A stretch of DNA of 64,000 nucleotides from Clostridia bacterium. Its GTDB lineage: Bacteria > Bacillota > Clostridia > Oscillospirales > Acutalibacteraceae. Shown piece by piece: positions 34,358 through 42,287 of this stretch. Positions within the stretch are counted from its first letter, which is position 1; each line of letters starts with the position of its first letter. The position numbers were made by a program, and so were the translations under genes. Below the pieces are notes generated by a model. That model was given only the letters and a program-made list of their open reading frames with translations, had not been told where the DNA came from and ran no database searches. The stretch lies in contig JAFQSY010000002.1 of the NCBI GenBank assembly GCA_017409265.1, positions 54,060-118,059 of the forward strand, in the 5' to 3' direction.

Positions 34358-34392
34358 GGTGTAACAATTTTGCGGTTGTTACACCTTTATTC
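34358..34392 (+). terminator. intrinsic terminator after rplS
   Basis: GGTGTAACAA (34358-34367) pairs perfectly with TTGTTACACC (34376-34385), 8-nt loop, followed by a moderate T-rich tail. Confidence 0.8.
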
Positions 34393-34441
34393 TTATCCCT
34401 ATTAATTAATTACAATAAACTTACTTGGAAAGGAGAACACC

Positions 34442-35041
34442 ATGCGCCGCATAGAAGAATTCTGGATTGAATTTAATCCCGCCGAAGAGCGCGCAGAAGA
34501 AAAAAAGATTCCGCTCATTGCTTCTTTTCTTTTCGATGTGACGGATTCCGTCAAAGGCGCGGTTCTGGTTGTTTTCCTTATATTTGCGCTGATGTTCAGA
34601 GCGGTAGGCGTTGACGGAGATTCGATGAAGCCCACCCTTCATGACGAGGACTGGGTTGCCGTTGCAGGTGCCGTTACAGAATTTGAGCGCGGAGATATCG
34701 TTATTATCAACCAACCCTGGGCGCGCAATGTTCCGATTATCAAGCGTGTTATTGCCGTCGGCGGAGATACTATCAGCATTGATTTTGACAGGCGAGAGGT
34801 TTATGTTAACGGAGTAAGGCTTGATGAGCCATATATACTTGAGCCTACTTGGCTTGAATATGACATTGAGTTTCCTTTGACGGTTGATGAGGGAAAGCTC
34901 TTTGTTATGGGCGATAACAGAAACGATTCGATTGACAGCCGCTCAAGTCAGATAGGTCTTATTGATGAAAGATATGTTCTCGGCAAGGCATTGATAAGAA
35001 TTTTTCCCTTTGGTGAGTGGAATATTTATGAAGAGGTGTAA
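34442..35041 (+). CDS. lepB: signal peptidase I (first copy)
   Basis: Type I signal peptidase releasing exported proteins from the outer face of the membrane; 199 residues. One membrane segment (about 38-54) precedes the catalytic serine S61 in G-D-S-M-K-P-T-L; the base lysine is K101 in I-I-K-R-V-I-A-V-G-G-D; the end box G-D-N-R-N-D-S-I-D-S-R is present. The 36-residue cytoplasmic N-terminus is acidic and unlike that of the next copy. AAAGGAG precedes the ATG. It is the first gene of a unit running to capA. Confidence 0.96.
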   Translation: MRRIEEFWIEFNPAEERAEEKKIPLIASFLFDVTDSVKGAVLVVFLIFALMFRAVGVDGDSMKPTLHDEDWVAVAGAVTEFERGDIVIINQPWARNVPIIKRVIAVGGDTISIDFDRREVYVNGVRLDEPYILEPTWLEYDIEFPLTVDEGKLFVMGDNRNDSIDSRSSQIGLIDERYVLGKALIRIFPFGEWNIYEEV

Positions 35042-35043
35042 TC

Positions 35044-35595
35044 ATGAACGGCAGCGAAAAAAAGCAGGAAAACAAGCTCGCAAAAAATATCTTTGATATT
35101 GTTTCGATTTTAGCTACGGCGGTTGTTGCCGTTGCGTTTGCATTTGCTTTTGTTTTCAGAACCGTAGGCGTGGTCGGCAATTCAATGTATCCGACCCTCA
35201 AGGATACAGACAGAATAATTCTTTCGGCGTTTACCTATGATGCCGAATACGGTGATATTGTTGTTACCTGCCAGCCGAGCGAATCTTCGTTGATTCCCGA
35301 TACGCTTGTTAAAAGAATTATCGCAACAGAGGGTCAGACGGTTGATATTGACTTTGAAGAGGGAATCGTTTATGTCGACGGCATTGCTCTCGATGAGCCC
35401 TACATCAATGAACCGACTCACGACAGAGAAGATTTTTATGCTCCCGTAACCGTGCCCGAGGGCTATGTTTTTGTTATGGGTGATAACAGAAATCATTCAA
35501 CTGACAGCCGCGACAACAGAGTCGGTCTTATTAGAGAAGAATATGTGCTCGGAGAGGCGCTTTTCAGACTTGCGCCCTTCGGTAAGATAGGATAA
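35044..35595 (+). CDS. lepB: signal peptidase I (second copy)
   Basis: A 183-residue paralogue starting 2 bp after the first. It keeps the catalytic pair S47 (G-N-S-M-Y-P-T-L) and K90 (L-V-K-R-I-I-A-T-E-G-Q) and the box G-D-N-R-N-H-S-T-D-S-R. Outside the catalytic boxes the two copies differ strongly, so this is an old duplication with likely different substrate preferences, as known for multiple SPases in Firmicutes. rbgA follows after 4 bp. Confidence 0.96.
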   Translation: MNGSEKKQENKLAKNIFDIVSILATAVVAVAFAFAFVFRTVGVVGNSMYPTLKDTDRIILSAFTYDAEYGDIVVTCQPSESSLIPDTLVKRIIATEGQTVDIDFEEGIVYVDGIALDEPYINEPTHDREDFYAPVTVPEGYVFVMGDNRNHSTDSRDNRVGLIREEYVLGEALFRLAPFGKIG

Positions 35596-35599
35596 AAAT

Positions 35600-36451
35600 A
35601 TGAATGAAAATATGATAGTCCAATGGTTTCCGGGCCATATGGCAAAAACCAGAAGGCTTATAAAAGAAAGCCTTTCTCTTGTTGATGCGGTTTGTGAAAT
35701 CGTTGATGCAAGAATCCCCGAAAGCAGCAGAAATCCCGAACTGGATGAGATTGTCGGCTCAAAGCCGAGGATAGTTTTGCTTAATAAGTGCGACCTTGCA
35801 GATGACGGGGCAACGGCAAGAAAAATAAAAGAGCTTGCAGAAAAAGGCGTTACGGCTCTTCCTGTTGACTGCAGAAGCGGCAAGGGACTTGAAAAGTTTC
35901 AGCCTGCCGTAAGAGAGGTCCTTAAAGAAAAAATAAAAGCAAACACCGAAAAAGGCATGGCAGGCAAGGCTCTGCGTGTTATGGTTGTCGGAATCCCCAA
36001 CACGGGCAAATCCTCTTTCATTAACAGAATGGCGGGTAAATACCGTGCAAAGGTTGCGGACAAGCCCGGTGTAACAAGGGGTAACCAATGGTTTGCAATT
36101 GGCTCGGGTATCGAATTGCTCGATACGCCCGGTGTTCTCTGGCCCAAATTTGAGGATCCCGAGGTTGGTTTCAAGCTTGCATTTATCGGATCAGTTAAGG
36201 ATGAAATTCTTGACAGTCAGGAAATCGCGGTAAGGCTTCTTCTTGTTATGCAGAAGAATTACCCTCAACGCCTCGAGGAACGTTATAAAATAAAAGATTT
36301 TGAGGAGCTTGAGCCCTATGAGCTGCTTGAGCTTATAGGAGCAAAAAGAGGAATGCTCATCAAGGGCGGCGAAACCGATACCGAAAGAGCGGCGGTAATG
36401 CTTCTTGATGAATACAGAAGCGGTAAGCTCGGAAAACTGACTCTTGACTGA
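35600..36451 (+). CDS. rbgA: ribosome biogenesis GTPase RbgA (YlqF)
   Basis: RbgA is needed for late assembly of the 50S subunit. The 283-residue protein shows the circular permutation of GTPase motifs: G4 N-K-C-D (62-65) comes before G1 G-I-P-N-T-G-K-S (131-138) and G3 D-T-P-G (175-178). The N-terminus has the typical I-Q-W-F-P-G-H-M-A-K-T. In Bacillus it lies between rplS and rnhB; here signal peptidases come before it and a CapA-like gene after. Confidence 0.97.
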   Translation: MNENMIVQWFPGHMAKTRRLIKESLSLVDAVCEIVDARIPESSRNPELDEIVGSKPRIVLLNKCDLADDGATARKIKELAEKGVTALPVDCRSGKGLEKFQPAVREVLKEKIKANTEKGMAGKALRVMVVGIPNTGKSSFINRMAGKYRAKVADKPGVTRGNQWFAIGSGIELLDTPGVLWPKFEDPEVGFKLAFIGSVKDEILDSQEIAVRLLLVMQKNYPQRLEERYKIKDFEELEPYELLELIGAKRGMLIKGGETDTERAAVMLLDEYRSGKLGKLTLD

Positions 36452-36465
36452 AAGGAGTTTGCAAC

Positions 36466-37656
36466 ATGAAAAAGAAACTGCTGGTTTTTCTCGCGGCAAT
36501 TATTGTTCTTGATGTGGTTGCGCTCGGCGTAATGTTCTTTAAGCGCAACAATAATGAACCCGTAAAAACAGATGTACCCGTTGCTGGAACATCTGCGGAA
36601 AGCTCATTGTCAACAACGCAGCAAGAGCTTTTTTCACGCATCAGTTTTGTTGCTGTCGGCGATAATCTTATTCATGATACCGTTTATGAGCAGGCAAAGG
36701 CAAGAAGCAGCACGGGCTATGATTTTACCGATGCCTATGAGCGCATTGCACATCTTATAGAAGAACCCGATGTTGCAATTCTTAATCAGGAAACTGTTAT
36801 TTCAACCGAACACAATGTTTCAAGCTATCCGATGTTCAATTCGCCCGTTGAGGTAGGTGAGGAGATGCTTGAAATCGGATTTGACGTTTTTAATATTGCG
36901 ACCAACCATTCAATTGACTGCGGCGAAAAAGGCTTGATTTCTACAATTAATTATTGGAAAGAAAAAGAAGCTATAACAACAGGTGCATATCTTAACAGCG
37001 ATGATTTCGCAAATATTCCCATGCATGAGGTCAACGGAGTGAAGGTTGCATATCTCGGTCTGACCGAATCGACAAACGGTCTTTCACTTCCGGATGACAG
37101 CGAGGTTATCCTTGTTCTTGCAAGCGAGGAATCGCGCATTCAGCAGAGAATAATGCAGGCAAAGGAAAAGGCGGATATCGTTATTGTCAATGCACATTGG
37201 GGCAATGAATATACCCACGAGCCCACCGATTCACAGCGCAAGCTTGCGGAGAAAATGGCATCCTGGGGTGCAGATGTTATTATCGGACACCATCCCCATG
37301 TTATTCAGCCCGTCGAATATATTGAGAATGCAGACGGAAGAAGAACCCTTGTTGCATATTCGCTCGGTAACTTTATTTCAGCGCAGAACAGAGGACCGAG
37401 AATGCTCGGTGGAATGCTGAATTTTGAGATTGTCAAGAATAATACAACGGGCGAAATCGAGTTTGAAAATGTTAAGTTTTCGGGTGTTGTTACCCATTAC
37501 GGCTACGGCTTTTCAAATATAAGGGTTTATCCGCTTTCGGATTATACAGAGGAGCTTGCATCAAAGCACGGCGTTTTGAACAAAACCTCTGATTTCAGTT
37601 TACAATATCTTTATGATATCCTCAACGAGGTTATTGATAAGCAGTTTCTTAAATAA
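36466..37656 (+). CDS. CapA-family (poly-gamma-glutamate synthesis type) metallophosphatase-like protein
   Basis: A 396-residue protein anchored by one N-terminal membrane segment (about residues 4-26), with a Ser/Thr linker and an outside CapA domain. Motifs: A-V-G-D-N-L-I-H-D, L-N-Q-E-T, F-N-I-A-T-N-H-S-I-D-C-G, H-W-G-N-E-Y and I-I-G-H-H-P-H-V-I-Q-P. CapA proteins are required for capsule/poly-gamma-glutamate in Bacillus, but most homologues occur without the rest of the capsule genes, as here. AAAGGAG precedes the start. The transcript ends at the hairpin that follows. Confidence 0.93.
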   Translation: MKKKLLVFLAAIIVLDVVALGVMFFKRNNNEPVKTDVPVAGTSAESSLSTTQQELFSRISFVAVGDNLIHDTVYEQAKARSSTGYDFTDAYERIAHLIEEPDVAILNQETVISTEHNVSSYPMFNSPVEVGEEMLEIGFDVFNIATNHSIDCGEKGLISTINYWKEKEAITTGAYLNSDDFANIPMHEVNGVKVAYLGLTESTNGLSLPDDSEVILVLASEESRIQQRIMQAKEKADIVIVNAHWGNEYTHEPTDSQRKLAEKMASWGADVIIGHHPHVIQPVEYIENADGRRTLVAYSLGNFISAQNRGPRMLGGMLNFEIVKNNTTGEIEFENVKFSGVVTHYGYGFSNIRVYPLSDYTEELASKHGVLNKTSDFSLQYLYDILNEVIDKQFLK

Positions 37657-37662
37657 TAAGAT

Positions 37663-37699
37663 ATCGGCAAGGTAACATCAGTTGCTTTGCCGATTTTTT
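37663..37699 (+). terminator. terminator between capA and rnhB
   Basis: ATCGGCAAGG (37663-37672) pairs with CTTTGCCGAT (37685-37694) with one G-U pair; the T run (37694-37699) directly touches the GGAGG ribosome binding site of rnhB. Confidence 0.85.
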
Positions 37700-37711
37700 G
37701 GAGGAATAAAT

Positions 37712-38317
37712 ATGGATTTTGAATATGAAATAAATGCAAGAAGCAAAGGCTTTTTATCTGTTTGCGGTGTTGATGAGGCAGGCAGAGGCCCTCTTGCAGG
37801 ACCTGTTTTTGCCGCTGCGGTAATTCTGCCCGAAAACTGCGTTATCGAAGGACTCAACGATTCAAAAAAGATATCTGAAAAAAAGAGAGAGGCTCTTTTT
37901 GATGTAATTAAAGAAAAAGCAGTCAGCTATTGCATTGCAAGCGTTGATGAAAAGACGATTGACGAAATCAACATTCTTCAGGCAACGTTTCTTGCAATGA
38001 AAAAAGCAGTTGAAGGCCTTGATGTACCTGCCGATTACGCACTTATTGACGGCAACCGTATGCCGCCGATTGACATCAAGGGTGAAACTGTTATAAAAGG
38101 TGATGCTCTCAGCCCCTCGATTGCCGCTGCATCAATTCTTGCAAAGGTCAGCAGGGACAGATTCATGCTTGAGCTTGATGAAAAATATCCGCAGTATAAA
38201 TTTTCACAGCATAAGGGATACGGCACCAAGCTCCACTATGAAATGCTCACAGAGCACGGTGTTTCGGAGTGCCACAGAATGAGCTTCCTTAAAAGCTTTT
38301 TCGGTGAAAAGAAATGA
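37712..38317 (+). CDS. rnhB: ribonuclease HII
   Basis: RNase HII removes ribonucleotides from DNA. The 201-residue protein has the acidic active site in G-V-D-E-A-G-R-G-P-L-A-G-P-V, then S-K-K-I-S-E-K-K-R, L-I-D-G-N and K-G-D-A-L-S-P-S-I-A-A-A-S-I-L-A-K-V. The ATG at 37712 is chosen with GGAGG 7 bp upstream; an in-frame upstream start at 37682 would lie inside the terminator stem. Because a terminator precedes it, expression may depend on readthrough. It overlaps yraN by 4 bp. Confidence 0.97.
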   Translation: MDFEYEINARSKGFLSVCGVDEAGRGPLAGPVFAAAVILPENCVIEGLNDSKKISEKKREALFDVIKEKAVSYCIASVDEKTIDEINILQATFLAMKKAVEGLDVPADYALIDGNRMPPIDIKGETVIKGDALSPSIAAASILAKVSRDRFMLELDEKYPQYKFSQHKGYGTKLHYEMLTEHGVSECHRMSFLKSFFGEKK

Positions 38318-38667
38318 TTAAAAATAAAACGGGTGCATGGGGAGAAACCTATGCCGCAAGATATCTGCGCGATAACGGATATAAAATAATGAGCGCAAAT
38401 TATGTCTGCCGTTTCGGAGAGCTTGACCTTGTTGCCGAAAAGGGAGGCACAGTATGTTTTGTTGAGGTTAAAACACGAAACGAAAACACCGGCATCAGTC
38501 CCATGGAGGCAGTTGACGAAAATAAGCGGCAAAGGCTTTCAATGGCGGCAAAAAGCTATCTTTCCTATGCGAAGATGATGTGTGCAACAAGGTTTGATGT
38601 ATGTGAAGTGTTTGTTGATGATAATGATGCCCTTGTCAGAATAAACTATATAGAAAATGCATTCTGA
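38314..38667 (+). CDS. YraN family protein (UPF0102)
   Basis: A 117-residue protein of the YraN/UPF0102 family, which has a restriction-endonuclease-like fold. Visible: K-T-G-A-W-G-E-T-Y-A-A-R-Y-L, G-E-L-D-L-V-A and F-V-E-V-K-T-R, the nuclease-like D...E-x-K pattern. A biochemical function is not established, though a role in DNA processing is supposed. Its start overlaps the rnhB stop (ATGA), a conserved pairing. Confidence 0.93.
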   Translation: MIKNKTGAWGETYAARYLRDNGYKIMSANYVCRFGELDLVAEKGGTVCFVEVKTRNENTGISPMEAVDENKRQRLSMAAKSYLSYAKMMCATRFDVCEVFVDDNDALVRINYIENAF

Positions 38668-38687
38668 TTTTGAAACGGGGAGATAAA

Positions 38688-39653
38688 ATGAAGCTGTTTG
38701 ACCTTCATTGCGACACGGCAGGAGAGTGCCTTAATCGCAAACAGCCGCTTTATGACGGCGACCTGCACATCAATCTTTGTAAAGGTGAATTGCTTGACAA
38801 ATGGTGTCAGCTTTTCGCAATCTGGATTCCTGATGAATTAATAGGGGGAGCAGCAGAGGAATACTTCGAGAAAGTATTTCTGAACTTTAAAAATGAAATA
38901 TCAAAAAACAAATCGAAAATCAAGCTATGCAACGGTTTTGAGGATTTACAGTCAGCAGTCAAAGAAAATAAATGTGCTGCAATTCTGACTGTCGAGTGTG
39001 CATCGCCTTTTGCCGATTCCGACGGGATATACCGTGCAAAGGAGCACGGAGTAAAGGTTGTAACCTTGACATGGAACGGAGAAAATGAGCTCGGATTTGG
39101 TTGTCAGAGCGGCAGCGATTCGGGGCTCAAACCGCTCGGAAAGCAACTCTTAAAGGATATGGAAAGATTAAATATCGTTGCGGATGTTTCTCATCTTAAC
39201 AGAGCAGGCTTTTATGATGCTGTTTCAAGCGGAGCGAGGGTGGTTGCAACTCATTCAAACAGCGAATCTGTTCTTTTGAAAACGAGAACGGACAGCGAAG
39301 ATAAATTTTTCTCCTGCCGCAGAAATCTTGATGATGAACAGATAAAACTGCTTGTTGAAAGCGAGAGTCTTATCGGCATCAATTTCTGCCGCAGCTTTCT
39401 CGGAGATTTCGGGGACGACGGGTTTGAGGCTGTATACCGTCATATGGCGCATGTTCTTGATTTGGGCGGGGAGAATGTTCTCTCAATCGGCTCCGATTTT
39501 GACGGCTGTGAAATAAACCCCGAGCTTTCGGGTATTGATAAAATTCCTGTACTTCAAGAATTTCTTCACAAAAAGGGCTTTGGTGAAGAGTTGATTGAAA
39601 AGATTTTTTATAAAAATGCATATAACTTTTTTAAAAAGGTTTTACAAAGCTGA
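38688..39653 (+). CDS. membrane dipeptidase, M19 family
   Basis: A 321-residue zinc dipeptidase of the renal dipeptidase family, without signal peptide. Motifs: F-D-L-H-C-D-T (zinc H-x-D) at the start, T-V-E-C-A (bridging glutamate), V-S-H-L (zinc His), T-H-S-N and I-G-S-D-F-D-G. It hydrolyses dipeptides, possibly with D-amino acids, in the cytoplasm. ATG 38688 has GGGGAG upstream; a start at 38670 has none. It probably belongs to the rnhB-yraN transcript. Confidence 0.93.
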   Translation: MKLFDLHCDTAGECLNRKQPLYDGDLHINLCKGELLDKWCQLFAIWIPDELIGGAAEEYFEKVFLNFKNEISKNKSKIKLCNGFEDLQSAVKENKCAAILTVECASPFADSDGIYRAKEHGVKVVTLTWNGENELGFGCQSGSDSGLKPLGKQLLKDMERLNIVADVSHLNRAGFYDAVSSGARVVATHSNSESVLLKTRTDSEDKFFSCRRNLDDEQIKLLVESESLIGINFCRSFLGDFGDDGFEAVYRHMAHVLDLGGENVLSIGSDFDGCEINPELSGIDKIPVLQEFLHKKGFGEELIEKIFYKNAYNFFKKVLQS

Positions 39654-39669
39654 AATAGTATGGTATAAT
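39641..39669 (+). promoter_or_regulatory. SigA promoter of thrC
   Basis: TTTACA (39641-39646) and TATAAT (39664-39669) separated by 17 bp; the -35 box overlaps the last codons of the dipeptidase gene. No T-box or riboswitch fits in the 34-nt leader. Confidence 0.78.
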
Positions 39670-39703
39670 ATTATGTATTATTTTCCGAAAAGGATGATGA
39701 AAA

Positions 39704-41188
39704 ATGAATTATGTAAGTACAAGAGATACCTCGGTCAAGGTTACTGCTTCGCAGGCAATAACCAAAGGCATTTCATCGGAAGGCGGACTTTTCGTTCCCG
39801 AAAATCTTCCCGTAGTTTCAATTGATGAAATCAAAAGACTTGCAGGGCTTGATTATATCGGCAGAGCAAAGTCAATTCTTTCTCTGTTCCTTACCGACTT
39901 CAGCGAGGCTGAGGTTGATTCATGCGTCAGAGGTGCGTACGAAACAGGTTTTTCAGATGCAAAGGTTGCTCCTCTTGCAAAAATAGAAGACGGTGTTCAT
40001 ATTCTTGAGCTTTTCAAAGGTCCTACCTGCGCTTTCAAGGATATGGCTCTCCAGATTCTTCCCAGACTTCTTACTGTTTCGAGCGGTAAGGCTGCTCCCG
40101 GCACAAAAATCGTTATTCTTGTTGCAACTTCTGGTGACACGGGCAAGGCTGCTCTTGAAGGCTTCAAGGATGTTGAAAACACACAGATTCTCGTTTTCTA
40201 TCCCAGCGACGGCGTAAGCCCCATGCAGAAGCTTCAGATGTGCACCCAGGAAGGTGCAAACGTTGCCGTTTGTGCAATTGAAGGTAATTTTGACGATGCA
40301 CAGAGCGGAGTTAAGAGAATCTTTACAGACAAGGTAATCGGAGAAAAGCTTGCTGAAAATTCAATGGCATTCTCATCTGCAAACTCAATCAACTGGGGTA
40401 GACTCTGTCCGCAGATTGTTTATTATTTCTCTGCTTATTGCGACCTTGTTGCTGACGGAGAAATCAATGCAGGCGATGAAATCAACGTTGTTGTTCCCAC
40501 AGGCAATTTCGGCAACATTCTTGCTGCTTACTATGCAAAGGAAATGGGTCTTCCTGTAAAGAAACTTATCTGCGCATCGAACAGCAATTCCGTTCTCACC
40601 GAGTTTCTTACAACAGGTGTCTATAACAGAAACCGTGAGTTCTTTACAACTATTTCACCCTCAATGGATATTCTCATTTCAAGTAACCTTGAAAGACTTC
40701 TTTATTCTGTTGCAGGCAGCGAAAACGTTACCGCATGGATGAAGCAACTTTCATCGGACGGCAAGTATGAGGTTGATGCGGAAACACTTTCCGCAATCAA
40801 GGCTCTTTTTGCGGCAGGCTGCTGCAACGATGATGAAACAAAGGCAACAATTTCAAAGATTTTCAAAGAGAAAAACTATCTCTGCGACACTCATACAGCT
40901 GTCGCAGTCAAGGTATACTATGACTATAAAGAGCAGACAGGCGATGCAACTCTTGCCGTTATCGCATCAACCGCAAGTCCGTTCAAATTCAGCGCAGCGG
41001 TTCTTGAGGCTGTTGAAGGAAAGAATGACGGTCTTGACGAATTTGAAATGGTTGAGCGCCTTGCAGAGGTAACAGGAAAATGCTGCCCCGAGCAGCTTGC
41101 AAATCTTCGCAACAAGGCTGTGAGATTTGACGGCTGCTGCTCAAAGGACAGCATGGACGGCGTAGTGTTTAATATGCTTGGAATTTAA
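39704..41188 (+). CDS. thrC: threonine synthase
   Basis: PLP enzyme converting O-phosphohomoserine to threonine. The 494-residue protein is the long (fungal/E. coli-like) form. The start M-N-Y-V-S-T-R-D, the PLP lysine K112 in P-T-C-A-F-K-D-M-A, the phosphate loop A-T-S-G-D-T-G-K-A-A and the P-T-G-N-F-G-N segment are clear. Its stop codon overlaps that of the convergent DUF1540 gene by 2 bases, with no terminator hairpin between them. No other threonine genes lie in the window. Confidence 0.97.
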   Translation: MNYVSTRDTSVKVTASQAITKGISSEGGLFVPENLPVVSIDEIKRLAGLDYIGRAKSILSLFLTDFSEAEVDSCVRGAYETGFSDAKVAPLAKIEDGVHILELFKGPTCAFKDMALQILPRLLTVSSGKAAPGTKIVILVATSGDTGKAALEGFKDVENTQILVFYPSDGVSPMQKLQMCTQEGANVAVCAIEGNFDDAQSGVKRIFTDKVIGEKLAENSMAFSSANSINWGRLCPQIVYYFSAYCDLVADGEINAGDEINVVVPTGNFGNILAAYYAKEMGLPVKKLICASNSNSVLTEFLTTGVYNRNREFFTTISPSMDILISSNLERLLYSVAGSENVTAWMKQLSSDGKYEVDAETLSAIKALFAAGCCNDDETKATISKIFKEKNYLCDTHTAVAVKVYYDYKEQTGDATLAVIASTASPFKFSAAVLEAVEGKNDGLDEFEMVERLAEVTGKCCPEQLANLRNKAVRFDGCCSKDSMDGVVFNMLGI

Positions 41189-41373
41189 TCACAGCATCCG
41201 CGTGCTTCGCCGACTGCATTTTCGTTAAGCTTGAAGGTTGAGCACTGTGTTTCGCCGCATCTGCATGCAGAGGAATTACCGACCTCGATTGTGCCTGCGG
41301 TGCATGCGGTGTTTCCCTTGTGGTAAACGCAGTTTTTTACAAAACAGGTAATTGCGCCGATTTCTTTATCCAT
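41185..41373 (-). CDS. small cysteine-rich DUF1540 protein
   Basis: A 62-residue protein with nine cysteines, in the pattern C-x4-C-x8-C, A-C-R-C and a final G-C-C-D. DUF1540 proteins are small, abundant in Clostridia and probably bind metal; function unknown. AAAGGAG lies upstream of the ATG, and the gene is read against thrC, so it is real and not a shadow. Confidence 0.88.
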   Translation of the reverse strand: MDKEIGAITCFVKNCVYHKGNTACTAGTIEVGNSSACRCGETQCSTFKLNENAVGEARGCCD

Positions 41374-41463
41374 TTTTGTTTCTCCTTTCGGGTTTTATCG
41401 GATTTGCTCCGTGCTTATATTATTAGCAGTCAGCGCAAAATTATTTTTGGAAAGGATATGTCT

Positions 41464-42150
41464 ATGGCTCTTTTTGCAATCGGAGATACGCATCTTTCGC
41501 TTGCCACGGGCAAGTCGATGGATATTTTCGGCGGCTGGAGCGATTATGAGCAGCGGCTTGAATCGAATTGGCGCAGGCTCATAAGAGATAACGATACTGT
41601 TGTTATCGCCGGCGATATATCCTGGTGCATGAATCTTGAGCAGGGTCTTGAGGATTTTAGATTTCTCGATTCTCTGCCCGGAAGAAAAATAATTTTAAAA
41701 GGTAATCACGATTATTGGTGGGCGACAAAGAAAAAAGCAGATGAGTTTTTTGAAAAGTATTCATTTAATTCGCTGAATATTCTTCATAACAACACATATA
41801 CCGCAGGCGATTTTGCAATCTGCGGAACAAGAGGCTGGTTTTTCGATGCCGAGAGCGATGCCGATAAAAAGGTTGTGCTACGTGAAGCAGGCAGGCTCCG
41901 CACATCCATTGCAGCTGCAAAGGAAACAGGACTTGAACCCGTTGTTTTTCTTCACTATCCTCCGCTGAATATCACACAGAAATGCGATGAGATTTATAAC
42001 GTTCTTGTTGAAGAAAAAATCACCCGCTGTTATTACGGTCATCTGCACTCATATTCTCATGCAGGAGCATTTATCGGAGAGAGCGACGGAATCCGTTTTT
42101 CGCTCATTTCAAGCGACTTTCTGCAGTTTTGCCCAGCTTTGGTCTATTGA
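41464..42150 (+). CDS. cytoplasmic metallophosphoesterase
   Basis: A 228-residue calcineurin-like phosphoesterase with all metal motifs: I-G-D-T-H (near residue 8), A-G-D-I-S-W, K-G-N-H-D-Y-W-W, L-H-Y-P-P and Y-G-H-L-H-S-Y. There is no signal peptide. It differs from the secreted phosphoesterase at 1.4 kb and the purple-acid type at 8.1 kb. ATG 41464 is preferred over ATG 41458 because AAAGG is then 8 bp upstream. The substrate is unknown. Confidence 0.92.
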   Translation: MALFAIGDTHLSLATGKSMDIFGGWSDYEQRLESNWRRLIRDNDTVVIAGDISWCMNLEQGLEDFRFLDSLPGRKIILKGNHDYWWATKKKADEFFEKYSFNSLNILHNNTYTAGDFAICGTRGWFFDAESDADKKVVLREAGRLRTSIAAAKETGLEPVVFLHYPPLNITQKCDEIYNVLVEEKITRCYYGHLHSYSHAGAFIGESDGIRFSLISSDFLQFCPALVY

Positions 42151-42287
42151 TTATTGTCAATATAAACAAAAGAAAGCGGAAAAATACGGAAAATTTAACT
42201 AAACATAAGAAATTATAAATATATATAGAAATTTTAAAATTAATTTGTTATAATCAATGGGTCAATAGAACAAATGGAGGAATTCTA

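Noticed and set aside
39670-39703. T-box or threonine riboswitch before thrC
   Set aside because: The leader is only about 27-34 nt, too short for either.
42145-42162. Terminator after the phosphoesterase at 42 kb
   Set aside because: Only a 6-bp A/T stem with no T run.
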